From CG2-30-58-95 sp964618215 (GTDB lineage Bacteria; Chloroflexota; Anaerolineae; Anaerolineales; Villigracilaceae), in assembly GCA_964618215.1 (NCBI GenBank), contig CAZTZE010000013.1, positions 1-64,000 of the forward strand: a DNA stretch of 64,000 nucleotides, written 5' to 3'. Below, in pieces: positions 49,653 through 58,971 of this stretch. The translations under genes and the position numbers were made by a program. Under the pieces are notes generated by a model. That model worked only from the letters and a program-made list of their open reading frames with translations, was not told the DNA's origin and ran no database searches. How positions within the stretch are numbered: the first letter of the stretch is position 1; each line of letters begins with the position of its first letter.

Positions 49653-50705
49653 ATGAAGCATATGAGCGTTCCCATTCCCATCTATGGCCTCGATTGGCAT
49701 ATTCACCAAAGCCCAGCACAGCGGGAATTGGTCAGTGATCCCTTGGGCCCATACCTTCAATTTGAACAATTTGGATGGGATGGAAATGTTTTGCCATCCT
49801 TTAGAACTGAATGGATTCAAACGAGTCCCATTGTATTTTTTCATTTGCTTCCCCCCCGTGACTTTTTACGTTATGACGATGCGCGTATCGTATGGATACC
49901 CATGTGGGATCAGGCCCGCAGATATGATCTGGCATGGTGGCAAAACCTACCAAAGAACTTGCGCGTCGTGGCTTTTTCCAGAGAGATTAGTGCCCGGGCT
50001 AGAGCTGTCGGACTGCACACGCTGGATTTGAGATTTTTCAAGTCACCAGACGAATTCATCCCTGCTCGTTGGGGAAGGGACCGTGTTCTTTATTATTGGA
50101 ATCGAACTGGCCTTGTGGGTAAGAACTTTATTTCCCGTTTTTGTCAATCATTGGATGTCGAACTCTTGATCTACAGGCGCCAAATTGACCCCTTGATTCC
50201 CGCTGGTTTTGATTACCCTCTGCCGAATCGACTGGGAAAAACCCGCGTGCAGGAGATCACGGGCAACAAATTTCTACCCAAAAATGATTACATGGAAATT
50301 GTAAACCAGGCGAATATTTTCATTGCCCCGAGAATATCAGAAGGTGTTGGGCTGTCGTTCATCGAGGAGCTGGCACGCGGATGCGCTGTCTTTGCTTATG
50401 ATGCACCCACCATGAACGAATACATCGTGCATAAGTCAAATGGATACCTGTTCCAAAAGTATGCCAATACTCGGTTGAACCAGCTTAGAGAGCGTATGAA
50501 TCGGCGAACGAATCGTTATCTTATTCATGTTGGCAAGGCCCAACTGGGTGTCGAACATCCTGTCACCGATTGGCAGGATTGGAATGAAATCAATAATCTT
50601 GATTTGCAACGCATGGGCGAACAGGCTCGCCAACAACAAGCGGAAGGTTTTCGGGAATGGGCTGCATCCATCCCAAAATATGCTAGTTTCATCCTGGATT
50701 GGTAG
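49653..50705 (+). CDS. GT-B glycosyltransferase
   Basis: 350 residues. PIYGLDWHIHQSPAQRELV, ARIVWIPMWDQA, LPKNLRVVAFSREIS, then a C-terminal donor region IFIAPRISEGVGLSFIEELA with the family EVGL-type helix and ARGCAVFAYDAPTMNEYI. The relic at 43069 is a damaged relative. Substrate unknown. Confidence 0.7.
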   Translation: MKHMSVPIPIYGLDWHIHQSPAQRELVSDPLGPYLQFEQFGWDGNVLPSFRTEWIQTSPIVFFHLLPPRDFLRYDDARIVWIPMWDQARRYDLAWWQNLPKNLRVVAFSREISARARAVGLHTLDLRFFKSPDEFIPARWGRDRVLYYWNRTGLVGKNFISRFCQSLDVELLIYRRQIDPLIPAGFDYPLPNRLGKTRVQEITGNKFLPKNDYMEIVNQANIFIAPRISEGVGLSFIEELARGCAVFAYDAPTMNEYIVHKSNGYLFQKYANTRLNQLRERMNRRTNRYLIHVGKAQLGVEHPVTDWQDWNEINNLDLQRMGEQARQQQAEGFREWAASIPKYASFILDW

Positions 50706-50713
50706 CGATTAAC

Positions 50714-51622
50714 ATGGATAAACCGTTCGTCAGTATTGTCTTGGGTGCCTACAACCGCCACGCATTTTTGCAAAGCACAATAGAAAGCGTACGAAACAAC
50801 GGCATGGATTTTTCGTATGAGATTATTGTGGTTGATGGCGGCTCCACCGACGGCTCGCTAAAATATTTAATCCATCAAAAAGACGTCATTACAATCATTC
50901 AGCACAACCGGGGTACCTTCCATGGCAAGCCTATCGAACGGCGCAGTTGGGGATACTTCATGAACTTAGGTTTCAAATGCGCCCAGGGAAAATATATATG
51001 TATGATAAGCGATGATTGCCTGCTTATTCCCGGTGCCGTGGAGAATGGTGTTAATTTATTTGAAAAGCTGCTTTCCGAAGGGCGAAAAATTGGCGCGATG
51101 GCTTTTTACTGGCGAAATTGGCCCGTACAGAAGGATTACCGGGTCGGTCTGACGCTTGGCGACAAGATGATTGTTAATCATGGCTTGTATCTGCGCACAG
51201 CTTTGACGGCAATCAATTGGATTGATGAAGAACGTTACCGCTTTTACCATGCCGACGGCGACTTGTGCTTGAAACTATGGCAAGAAGGTTATGAGGTGGT
51301 AGACTGCCCGGATGCTTTTGTGGAACATTACTTCCACGCTAATTCTAAAGTGCGCCAGAGTAATGCGGAGCTCCAGAAGCAGGACTGGCAAAGTTATCTT
51401 GAGCGCTGGAGAGGCATCTTCTATGATTCGATACAACGGAATACCGGAGGTCGGATATACCGGGCGTACACCGACCCCTGGCATACGATAGATAAATTCC
51501 CGCACTGTATTAAGATTGACGATCTCCTGCGTAGCCGGATAGCGCGCCTGAAGACATGGATATTGAGTGAGGTCGCGTATATAGCGGCCTTAAGGCATGG
51601 GAGGTTTGGCAGATTGAAATGA
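50714..51622 (+). CDS. GT2 glycosyltransferase
   Basis: 302 residues. VSIVLGAYNRHAFLQSTIES, VVDGGSTDGSLKYL, YICMISDDCLLIPGA (metal site) and a C-terminal HADGDLCLKLWQEGYEVVDC. ATG at 50714 is preferred over an upstream TTG at 50699. Probably adds a hexose or deoxyhexose to the growing repeat unit. Confidence 0.82.
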   Translation: MDKPFVSIVLGAYNRHAFLQSTIESVRNNGMDFSYEIIVVDGGSTDGSLKYLIHQKDVITIIQHNRGTFHGKPIERRSWGYFMNLGFKCAQGKYICMISDDCLLIPGAVENGVNLFEKLLSEGRKIGAMAFYWRNWPVQKDYRVGLTLGDKMIVNHGLYLRTALTAINWIDEERYRFYHADGDLCLKLWQEGYEVVDCPDAFVEHYFHANSKVRQSNAELQKQDWQSYLERWRGIFYDSIQRNTGGRIYRAYTDPWHTIDKFPHCIKIDDLLRSRIARLKTWILSEVAYIAALRHGRFGRLK

Positions 51623-51921
51623 AACTTACCTCCGGATGCAAGAGTGATCAACTCTGATTACACGTCTGTTGCCTGTCGTCGGATCTTACTTGTTTTGCGT
51701 TTAATGCGTCCGAATGTAAGGGTTGAATAGCTTGAAAAGACAGGCCAAATGACTGTTTATCGGGATCTAAAACAGAATTAGACTTGGCAACATGTGTAAC
51801 GGACACCCTCCTGTTCCCGACCTGAAAGATGAGCGCATCGCCGATTTGGAACGCCAACCGGCCGAATTCCAGACGACGATTCTCAGGGTTTTAAAGAGAA
51901 TAATCAACTCGGCTGTCAGGT
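51623..51921 (+). other. Spacer with no confident gene
   Basis: 299 bases. An ATG at 51792 opens a frame that runs past the next start in a different register (DLKDERIADLERQPAEF...). It may be the lost N-terminus of the 51922 protein after a frameshift, or nothing. Confidence 0.35.
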
Positions 51922-52638
51922 ATGTCTCTATATGTTTTGGGAAAACCGTATCGGAAGCTGGAATTTGTGCAGGAATATTTGCGGTTCAGCCAGCTCCAAC
52001 AGGTTGCACCTAGATTCTCGATGAGTTGGAAAGAACGCTATCCTTGTATTAACGATAAGACATCCACAACTGGCTTTGATTCGCATTACATCTACTACCC
52101 TGCCTGGGCCGCACGAATTTTAGCGCAAACGCGCCCGTTTTTGCATATTGATGTTTCGTCCACACTTCATTTCTGTACAATGGTTTCCGCTTGTATTCCG
52201 GTTGAATTTTACGATTATCGCCCGGCGAACCCGACTCTGAGTGGTCTAGTATCAAAGCGCGCAGATTTAACCGATTTGCCTTTTGCTGATAACAGTGTTG
52301 AGTCGCTTTCTTGTATGCACGTTGTTGAACATGTAGGACTTGGTAGCTATGGCGACCCGCTCGACCCGGATGGCGATTTGAAGGCTATTGCAGAACTGAA
52401 GCGGGTTCTGTCAATAAAGGGCACATTATTGTTTGTCACCCCGGTTGGCAAACCCAAAATTCGTTACAACGCCCATCGCATTTATAGCTATGAGCAAATC
52501 GTTTCCTACTTCTCTGGTTTTCGAATGGAGCAATTTTCGCTTGTCAATGAATTTGGACAATTTTCCATCAACGCCAGTCAGGCAGACGCTGACCGGCAAA
52601 ATTATGGATGTGGCTGTTGGTGGTTTATAAAACCTTGA
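51922..52638 (+). CDS. DUF268-family protein, methyltransferase-like
   Basis: 238 residues. WKERYPCINDKTSTTGFDSH and YIYYPAWAARILAQTRP then HIDVSS, ADLTDLPFADNSVESLSCMH and VVEHVGLGSYGD identify DUF268, a Rossmann-like family common in glycan clusters. The motif I glycines are degenerate (IDVSSTLHF), so SAM binding is uncertain. N-terminus may be incomplete (see spacer). Confidence 0.7.
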   Translation: MSLYVLGKPYRKLEFVQEYLRFSQLQQVAPRFSMSWKERYPCINDKTSTTGFDSHYIYYPAWAARILAQTRPFLHIDVSSTLHFCTMVSACIPVEFYDYRPANPTLSGLVSKRADLTDLPFADNSVESLSCMHVVEHVGLGSYGDPLDPDGDLKAIAELKRVLSIKGTLLFVTPVGKPKIRYNAHRIYSYEQIVSYFSGFRMEQFSLVNEFGQFSINASQADADRQNYGCGCWWFIKP

Positions 52639-52651
52639 AACAGGCAAAAAA

Positions 52652-53530
52652 ATGATTGTTGTTAAACTTATGGGCGGGCTGGGCAACCAGCTATTCCAAT
52701 ATGCTTTGGGGCGGCGGCTGGCTTATGAGCGTGGAACATCTCTCAAGCTGGATCTTTCCTGGTTCCAAACCCAAACACTGCGTTCTTATCAATTGGATCC
52801 TATGAAAATCTGCGCCGAGATTGCATCTCCTGGTGATATAGAAAAACTGACACGGGCGAACTGGGGTGGATTGAAAGGTAGGATTTATCAGGCTATTCAG
52901 CGACGAATGCCTTACTACCGCCGCCGCGTGGTAGCGGAGAAAGATCGCTTTTTTGACTCCCACGTAGTAAATAAGGGTTCTCGTAATGCTTACCTGATGG
53001 GCTACTGGCAAAGTGAAAAGTACTTCGAACCCATTGCTTCATTACTGCGCGAAGAATTAAAACTGAAAGAACCACTCTCACCTGCTTGCCAGGCTTGGAA
53101 AGAAAACATAAGCAGGCTGCAATCAACCACCAGTTTGCATGTACGGCGCGGTGATTACGTGAGTAACCCACATGACACCAAGGGCCCTTGTTCTCCAGCG
53201 TATTATCCTGAGGCGATCAGCTATATACGCCAGCGCCTCCCAGGGAGGACTATTTTTGTCTTTTCAGATGATATTGATTGGACGCGGCAGAATTTTAGTA
53301 GCTATTCCCCCATGGAATTTGTGAAACTCGAAAGTACGAATCGAGACCAGGAAGAGATGTGGTTGATGAGTTTATGTGACCATCATATTATTGCGAATAG
53401 CACTTATAGCTGGTGGGGAGCGTGGCTGGGAACCAACGCTGAGAAAATCGTCATCGCCCCGCAAAAATGGTATGTTGATAAAACTCGGAATACGAAGGAT
53501 TTTATCCCGGAAACCTGGATCAGGATGTAA
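52652..53530 (+). CDS. Alpha-1,2-fucosyltransferase (GT11)
   Basis: 292 residues. MIVVKLMGGLGNQLFQYALG is the GT11 N-terminal signature, SLHVRRGDYVSNP near residue 158 the GDP-fucose binding motif I, VFSDDIDW motif II and HIIANSTYSWWGAWLG motif III. All three are intact. Inverting transferase using GDP-fucose or a related 6-deoxy sugar. Sits 13 bases after the DUF268 gene. Confidence 0.9.
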   Translation: MIVVKLMGGLGNQLFQYALGRRLAYERGTSLKLDLSWFQTQTLRSYQLDPMKICAEIASPGDIEKLTRANWGGLKGRIYQAIQRRMPYYRRRVVAEKDRFFDSHVVNKGSRNAYLMGYWQSEKYFEPIASLLREELKLKEPLSPACQAWKENISRLQSTTSLHVRRGDYVSNPHDTKGPCSPAYYPEAISYIRQRLPGRTIFVFSDDIDWTRQNFSSYSPMEFVKLESTNRDQEEMWLMSLCDHHIIANSTYSWWGAWLGTNAEKIVIAPQKWYVDKTRNTKDFIPETWIRM

Positions 53531-53533
53531 AAA

Positions 53534-55498
53534 ATGGACGATCAATCCCCGCGCGTCAGTGTTGTGATGTGTGTTTACAACGGCGAGAAATTCCTGCGTG
53601 AAGCAGTGGATAGTATTCTCAATCAAACCTTTACCGATTTTGAATTCATTATTATTGACGATGACTCCACTGATAGCACTGCTGAAATATTGGATGGTTA
53701 TACTGATGCGCGTATTGTGCGCATCGAGAATGAGAAAAACATTGGACCATTTGCGTCTGCCAACAAAGGAATAGCGGTGGCTCGAGGAGAATTCATTGCA
53801 AGAATGGATGCGGATGATATTGCCTTGTCCCAGCGCTTCGAGAAACAGGTTTGTTTCTTGAATGAGCATCCTGAGGTGGGAGTCTTAGGCTCCCAGATGA
53901 TGACCACAGATGCAAAAGGGCAAGTCACAGGGGTTTATCGAGTGCCTCGAATACACGGGGCAATTCTGTGGAGGCTTTTTTGGGGTAATCCAATGGCACA
54001 GCCTACGGTCATGTTCCGAAAGAGGCTCCTAAGAGAACATGAAGGGTACGATGCTGCGCTTCGCGTCTCAGGAGACAAAGAACTATGGGCCCGGCTTATC
54101 CATAGGACCCGCTTTGCAAACCTGGCTGAAAGCCTGCTGAAGTATCGCCGACATCAGCGTTCAATTTGGGCCAACCAGGCGGATGCAGCGCACAGGGTGA
54201 GCCTGGCAGTGGGCCGAAAACTGGCATCCGAATATTTCGAAGAAGAAATATCAGAAGCAACCTGGAACTTACTCGACAAGTCACAAAATCCTCAGGCGAT
54301 CTTGAATCTCGCCGAGATGGAACGCGTAGGGGCTATCATTCATCGGTTATACAATGCTGTGATATCCAGGGAGAACCTGAACCAGCAAGATTTGGACGAA
54401 ATTCAAGAAGATATGATTCGCCGGATGCTTGCTGTCGGAAAAAGAGATGGGCGAGTTGCCATAGATGATGTGCCGCGCAGGTATTGGCAAACTGTTTTGC
54501 CTGGATCAATCCAGAAATTCGCTCGCTCTGTTGCGCACCCCAGGCGTACGTTTGCTCGATTGATAGGAAAGGATCGAATATCGAAACCTGAGACGCCAGA
54601 GGGTTCGAAGCCTTCCAACACAGTTGAACAACCAAAAGATAATGCTTCTGCCGTCTATGGTGAGAAACCGGAAGGAATTTCCATTGTTATCGTTTCTTAC
54701 GAACGGCCAGGTGCTTTGAAAAGCTTATTAAAAAATCTGGCGAGGCAAGAATTAGAAGATATAGATACTGAACTGATTATCGTCAATAATTCGCCAAATG
54801 TACGAATAACCCCCTCCCGATTCTCTGCAATGGGGCGGTTGTTGCGTAAATTCCCCGATCCCAAGGTTCTTAACTCGTCATATAATTGGGGGCCAGGAAT
54901 TCGCTATGCTATCGCCACGGCCGCGCAGTACAAAACGATTTTGTTCTTCGATGATGATATCTACCCGGTTCACCCCTCGTTTATTGCAAAGATGTATCGC
55001 ACCTTCGAAACCCTTCAGCCCACCGACATCCTGACCTGTTGGGCGGATTTGTGGGTGGAGTGGACCGACGACTATGTATCTATGGTCTCGATGGGGTTCA
55101 TGACGCCGGAGATCACCGAGCTGACCGAATGCGATTATTGCGGCACAGGCATCAGCATGTTTAACAAGAGGATACTAATGCATTCCAATATGCTCGATAT
55201 ACCATTGGCGTATAAATTCGCGGATACGGCCTGGTTCCCCTGGATTCCTGCCCTTGTGCATGGAACCCGAAAATATTATTTTCCTTCGTTTGGGATGTTG
55301 CAATTCCATAAAGAACAGTATCGAGCCTCGATTTCTCGACGTGATGGATATGAAAAATTCATTTTTACAGCTCGCAAGGCAATGCTTGATCGCGGCTATA
55401 AGCCTGTTCTCAGCAGGTCTCCATCCCAGCGATGGCGCGAAGGGTCACCTGAGCAATACGCTGCCCAAACTTTGCCAATTGTCACGTGGCCTTGGTAG
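53534..55498 (+). CDS. Tandem GT2 glycosyltransferase (two catalytic domains)
   Basis: 654 residues. Domain 1 (about 5-215): RVSVVMCVYNGEKFLREAVD, IIDDDSTDS, FIARMDADDIA. A linker of 150 or so residues includes a Pro/Ser/Gln-rich part. Domain 2 (about 375-620): ISIVIVSYERPGALKSLL, IVNNSPNVRI, ILFFDDDIYPVHPSF. Two GT-A domains in one chain can alternate two linkages or sugars, as in bifunctional polymerases. Three bases after the GT11 gene. Confidence 0.82.
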   Translation: MDDQSPRVSVVMCVYNGEKFLREAVDSILNQTFTDFEFIIIDDDSTDSTAEILDGYTDARIVRIENEKNIGPFASANKGIAVARGEFIARMDADDIALSQRFEKQVCFLNEHPEVGVLGSQMMTTDAKGQVTGVYRVPRIHGAILWRLFWGNPMAQPTVMFRKRLLREHEGYDAALRVSGDKELWARLIHRTRFANLAESLLKYRRHQRSIWANQADAAHRVSLAVGRKLASEYFEEEISEATWNLLDKSQNPQAILNLAEMERVGAIIHRLYNAVISRENLNQQDLDEIQEDMIRRMLAVGKRDGRVAIDDVPRRYWQTVLPGSIQKFARSVAHPRRTFARLIGKDRISKPETPEGSKPSNTVEQPKDNASAVYGEKPEGISIVIVSYERPGALKSLLKNLARQELEDIDTELIIVNNSPNVRITPSRFSAMGRLLRKFPDPKVLNSSYNWGPGIRYAIATAAQYKTILFFDDDIYPVHPSFIAKMYRTFETLQPTDILTCWADLWVEWTDDYVSMVSMGFMTPEITELTECDYCGTGISMFNKRILMHSNMLDIPLAYKFADTAWFPWIPALVHGTRKYYFPSFGMLQFHKEQYRASISRRDGYEKFIFTARKAMLDRGYKPVLSRSPSQRWREGSPEQYAAQTLPIVTWPW

Positions 55499-55507
55499 GA
55501 GATAAAT

Positions 55508-56887
55508 GTGGTAAGTATCTTTCAAACAGACTGGTTGGCGTCGAACCCTGTTTTTTATAACGAGAAAACGGGAAAAGCGAGTCATAATATCAATGATGTG
55601 ATTGACTATGCCAATATCGAGTTTGATCCAGAAGGCTTTAATAATTACCTTGACTTTGGCTACTCGGTTTTCGAGCAGACTCCGGTCAGGCACGTCAAGT
55701 TTTTGCGCCATTCCTCCAGGCTGTGGGCAGATGAACAGGGCACGTTGAGTGTCGAGTATCTCGATGACCCGGTCGAGCAGTGGCTGGGCTACCGCTTGTC
55801 CGAAGAGGATATCATTGACCTGATCAGAGATAGAGTTCAGGAACAGGAGCACTCGGTCGAGGGAGAGATTGTCATTCCAACCAGCGGCGGCTATGACTCC
55901 CGCCTACTTAACTGGTGCATAGAAGACAAATCCAGGGTCCGTTCCTTTACTTATGGCGTATCCGAGAACCAGTCTGAGTATTACGAAGTGGTGTACGCCC
56001 GACGACTTTCCGAACTCCTGGGTACGCGCTGGGAGCAGATTCCACTGGGCGACTTTCACCAGTACTTTGACGATTGGGACAGGCTTTTCGGTGTTTCGAC
56101 CCATGCGCACGGGATGTACCATTTCGAGTTTTACCACAAGATTCTGCCAAAAGTCGAGGGAGGCAACCCCTTTCTAAGTGGTATTATTGGGGATGCTTGG
56201 GCAGGGAGTGTAAACATTGCTCCGCTTGAAAAGAGCACCGATGTAAGACGACTCGGCTATGCCCATGGTATCCAGGCAGATTCTACGCAAAGTGAATTTA
56301 CAGTTGATCACCCTTTGCTCTCGAACTATTGGGGAACGCAAAGAGGCCGCCTGGAAGACACTCGTCTGCGTGTCGTGGAAGCGATGCGCTTCAAGATCAT
56401 TCTTTTGTGCTATCTAAGGAACGTCCCCGAACATTTCGGTTTTAAGTGGGGGTCGCCGTTTCTGGATGTGGATCTGGCCATGGCTATGCTTAATCTGCCG
56501 GCAGAACGTAAGCGTGACCGCGTCTGGCAGAAAGAGTTCTTCCAAAAGGTTGGGCTCGGTTTGGAATCAATGAATCTACAGGCGACATACCAGAGCACGT
56601 TGAACTTGCAAGGATTACGCAGGATACCTGTCAAGCCGCTAGATGTGAACTTACTAGAAGAGGTGATAAAACCGCATTATGTGGAATGGATCAACCGAAC
56701 TTTACTGAATCAGTCCTTTGATTGGACAGAGAGGCTTCTAGGCAGACTGCTTCATGTTCGTAAAGTGGGAGGAGCGCTCAGGAGGCTGGGCTTTACGGAT
56801 AAAGTAAGCAGACAGAATGAAGCATACAATGCCTATCTTGTTTTGCTGCCCGTTGAAAAACTGCTGCGAAGGCGGAACCAAGAATGA
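55508..56887 (+). CDS. Asparagine synthetase-like protein without glutaminase
   Basis: 459 residues. The first 110 lack the Cys2 nucleophile of a glutaminase. PTSGGYDSRLLNW near residue 123 is the ATP PP-loop, then YGVSENQSEYYEV and GIIGDAWAGS, as in the AsnB synthetase domain. GTG start after AGGAG. It could adenylate a carboxylate and couple it to an amine or ammonia, for example amidating a uronic or nonulosonic acid in the glycan. Contrast the two-domain enzyme at 5574. Confidence 0.75.
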   Translation: MVSIFQTDWLASNPVFYNEKTGKASHNINDVIDYANIEFDPEGFNNYLDFGYSVFEQTPVRHVKFLRHSSRLWADEQGTLSVEYLDDPVEQWLGYRLSEEDIIDLIRDRVQEQEHSVEGEIVIPTSGGYDSRLLNWCIEDKSRVRSFTYGVSENQSEYYEVVYARRLSELLGTRWEQIPLGDFHQYFDDWDRLFGVSTHAHGMYHFEFYHKILPKVEGGNPFLSGIIGDAWAGSVNIAPLEKSTDVRRLGYAHGIQADSTQSEFTVDHPLLSNYWGTQRGRLEDTRLRVVEAMRFKIILLCYLRNVPEHFGFKWGSPFLDVDLAMAMLNLPAERKRDRVWQKEFFQKVGLGLESMNLQATYQSTLNLQGLRRIPVKPLDVNLLEEVIKPHYVEWINRTLLNQSFDWTERLLGRLLHVRKVGGALRRLGFTDKVSRQNEAYNAYLVLLPVEKLLRRRNQE

Positions 56888-57888
56888 CTTTCAATAGAAG
56901 GAGCCTCAAGTACCTTAAGCCTTCCCGGCGGGCGATTCAACAAGAGTTGGAGGCGATCAGAACTCATCTTCACATGAAACAGCTCAAGTCACTGGTCATT
57001 ACAAAGGAGCAGTTTATTGACGGCGTCAAGACCGCTGTAGAAAATGAAGGCGCCTACGGCGCCGGACGTCTTGGCGCAGGAGAGGAATACTGGATGTATT
57101 ACGCCCTACTGCGTCAACAGGGCAAAGACTCTCAAGCACGAAGGCTGGAAACGGAATTACCTCATTGCTTCATGAACCAGACTGGCCTGTTTCCTGCCAC
57201 TGCTCAGTTCATCCAGGAATATAACCAGTTCTATGTTGGACACTTGCAAACATTAGATTGCATTGGGTTGTGCTATGGGCAGTGGGAACTCCCACTCGTA
57301 CGCGCATACAGGCTGGATCAGAAGGCCCGACTGGTTCATTACTCTCAACAGGAGCCTGATCGCTCCTCTCCAAGCCGCGAGGGGTTGTGCTATTTGCCCT
57401 TATTCGCCGGCAAGAAGGTGCTGATCATCTGTCCGTTTGGCACTCTTCTAGCCCAGCGCGCCAACAAGGAGACCTTCGAGGCTGTATGGGCAAAGACCGG
57501 CAAGAAGTGGTTCTACCCAGCCAATGTTGATGCTCTTGAGTTCCCCTACGGGTTTGCATTGGAAACCCAACAGCGGTATGGAACGGTGTTGAGACTCTTC
57601 GAGAACATTGCCGAGGAGATATCTTGTCGGGACTTCGATGTTGCTCTCGTGGCAGCAGCCGGTTTGGGTAATCCAATTGTCTCTCACGTGCGCAGCATGG
57701 GTAAGGTTGCTATCTATTTGGGCGGTCATCTCCAGATCCTATTTGGAGTTTTGGGCAAACGTTGGCGGGATCGCAGGGATTGGCAGGAAAGGTATTTCAA
57801 TGCCCGCTGGATCGATATGCCAGATGCCTGGAAACCGAAAGAACTGGTGCAAGGTGTGAAAGTATGTGATGACGGTGCGTATTGGTAA
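56884..57888 (+). CDS. Putative GT-D-fold glycosyltransferase
   Basis: 334 residues. YGAGRLGAGEEYWMYYALL near residue 60 parallels the D/E-rich donor motif of GT-D enzymes, and VAIYLGGHLQILFGVLGKRW near residue 280 is typical of proteins of that fold in glycan clusters. Middle part binds substrate (LLIICPFGTLLAQRAN-like). Assignment by motif resemblance only. ATG overlaps the previous stop. Confidence 0.5.
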   Translation: MTFNRRSLKYLKPSRRAIQQELEAIRTHLHMKQLKSLVITKEQFIDGVKTAVENEGAYGAGRLGAGEEYWMYYALLRQQGKDSQARRLETELPHCFMNQTGLFPATAQFIQEYNQFYVGHLQTLDCIGLCYGQWELPLVRAYRLDQKARLVHYSQQEPDRSSPSREGLCYLPLFAGKKVLIICPFGTLLAQRANKETFEAVWAKTGKKWFYPANVDALEFPYGFALETQQRYGTVLRLFENIAEEISCRDFDVALVAAAGLGNPIVSHVRSMGKVAIYLGGHLQILFGVLGKRWRDRRDWQERYFNARWIDMPDAWKPKELVQGVKVCDDGAYW

Positions 57889-57908
57889 TGGCGCGGAAAA
57901 TGATGTAA

Positions 57909-58847
57909 ATGTATCCTACCCCTGTCGCTGTTTTTCTCTATAACCGTCCCGACCATGCCCGCCAGTTACTTGACTCCCTGCTCAATTGCACAAGGCTGGA
58001 AGAGTGTGGTGTATATCTCTTTTGCGATGGCGTAAAAAAGCCTGAACACGCGGCGGGGGTGCAGGCCGCTCGTGCAGTGGCGCGAGAATTTGCCTCGCGC
58101 TTACAGGCAAGGGTGATCGAGCGCGAACAAAACTTGGGATTAGCGCGTTCCATCGTCAGCGGCGTCACAGAGTTGTGTGAACAGCATGGCCGCGTCATCG
58201 TGCTGGAAGACGACTTCATCCTGCATCCGTTCTTTATAGATTTCATGCTCCAATCCCTTGACCGCTATGTGGATGATGAACGCGTGGCACAGGTGGCTGG
58301 CTTTACCTTTCCCATCCATACTCTAGAAAAACCCGATGCTTTTTTCCTACCTCTTATAACCTCATGGGGCTGGGCTACGTGGCACAGGGCGTGGAAATTG
58401 TTCTCGTGGGATATGCGCTCTGCGCTGGAAATGTTGGACGCCGACCCTCAACTCCGCACGCGCTTTGATCTGGATGGCGCGTACGCGTTTGCAGATATAT
58501 TGCGCGGCGCGGCAGAAGGTCATTTGGATTCGTGGGCTATTCGCTGGTATTGGCAAACCTTTTCGGCGAATAAACTCACGCTCTATCCGCGCCGATCATT
58601 GGTTTGGCAAAACGGATTTGATGAAACAGCCACAAACACAAAAGGGGCATGGCATGGCATGCAAGCGCCGTTAAATAGATTTATACAAAAACAATGGGCT
58701 TATCCCATCTTATTTCCAAGCTCAGTGCAATCTGATGAAATCGCCTTTGAGAATCTCGAGAACTTTTTACGACGCGGACCATCGCGCACGCCTCTATCGC
58801 GCTTAAAAGGAATGTTGAAAAGCGTGTTGGCCTGGCTGGTAAAATAG
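57909..58847 (+). CDS. GT2-like/GNT-I-type glycosyltransferase
   Basis: 312 residues. TPVAVFLYNRPDHARQLLDS, LFCDGVKK, REQNLGLARSIVSGV, RVIVLEDDFILHPFFIDF (EDD metal site) and TSWGWATWHRAWKLF. This combination is a recurrent family in capsule clusters, related to the GNT-I/GT13 fold. Donor unknown. Confidence 0.75.
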   Translation: MYPTPVAVFLYNRPDHARQLLDSLLNCTRLEECGVYLFCDGVKKPEHAAGVQAARAVAREFASRLQARVIEREQNLGLARSIVSGVTELCEQHGRVIVLEDDFILHPFFIDFMLQSLDRYVDDERVAQVAGFTFPIHTLEKPDAFFLPLITSWGWATWHRAWKLFSWDMRSALEMLDADPQLRTRFDLDGAYAFADILRGAAEGHLDSWAIRWYWQTFSANKLTLYPRRSLVWQNGFDETATNTKGAWHGMQAPLNRFIQKQWAYPILFPSSVQSDEIAFENLENFLRRGPSRTPLSRLKGMLKSVLAWLVK

Positions 58848-58971
58848 GCTTTGGTAGAGAATTTTCGCCGCATGGCGACGCTTGCTTCTACAGATGTGCC
58901 GTCCGGTGTACTTTATCGAAATGACATTGCCCCTATCATAATTCCCTTAGATTGATTGGAGAATTTTTAGA
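58848..58971 (+). other. Spacer with no confident gene
   Basis: 124 bases. An ATG at 58873 opens a 27-codon frame with no recognised match. GGAG at 58957-58960 is the ribosome-binding site of the next gene. Confidence 0.4.
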
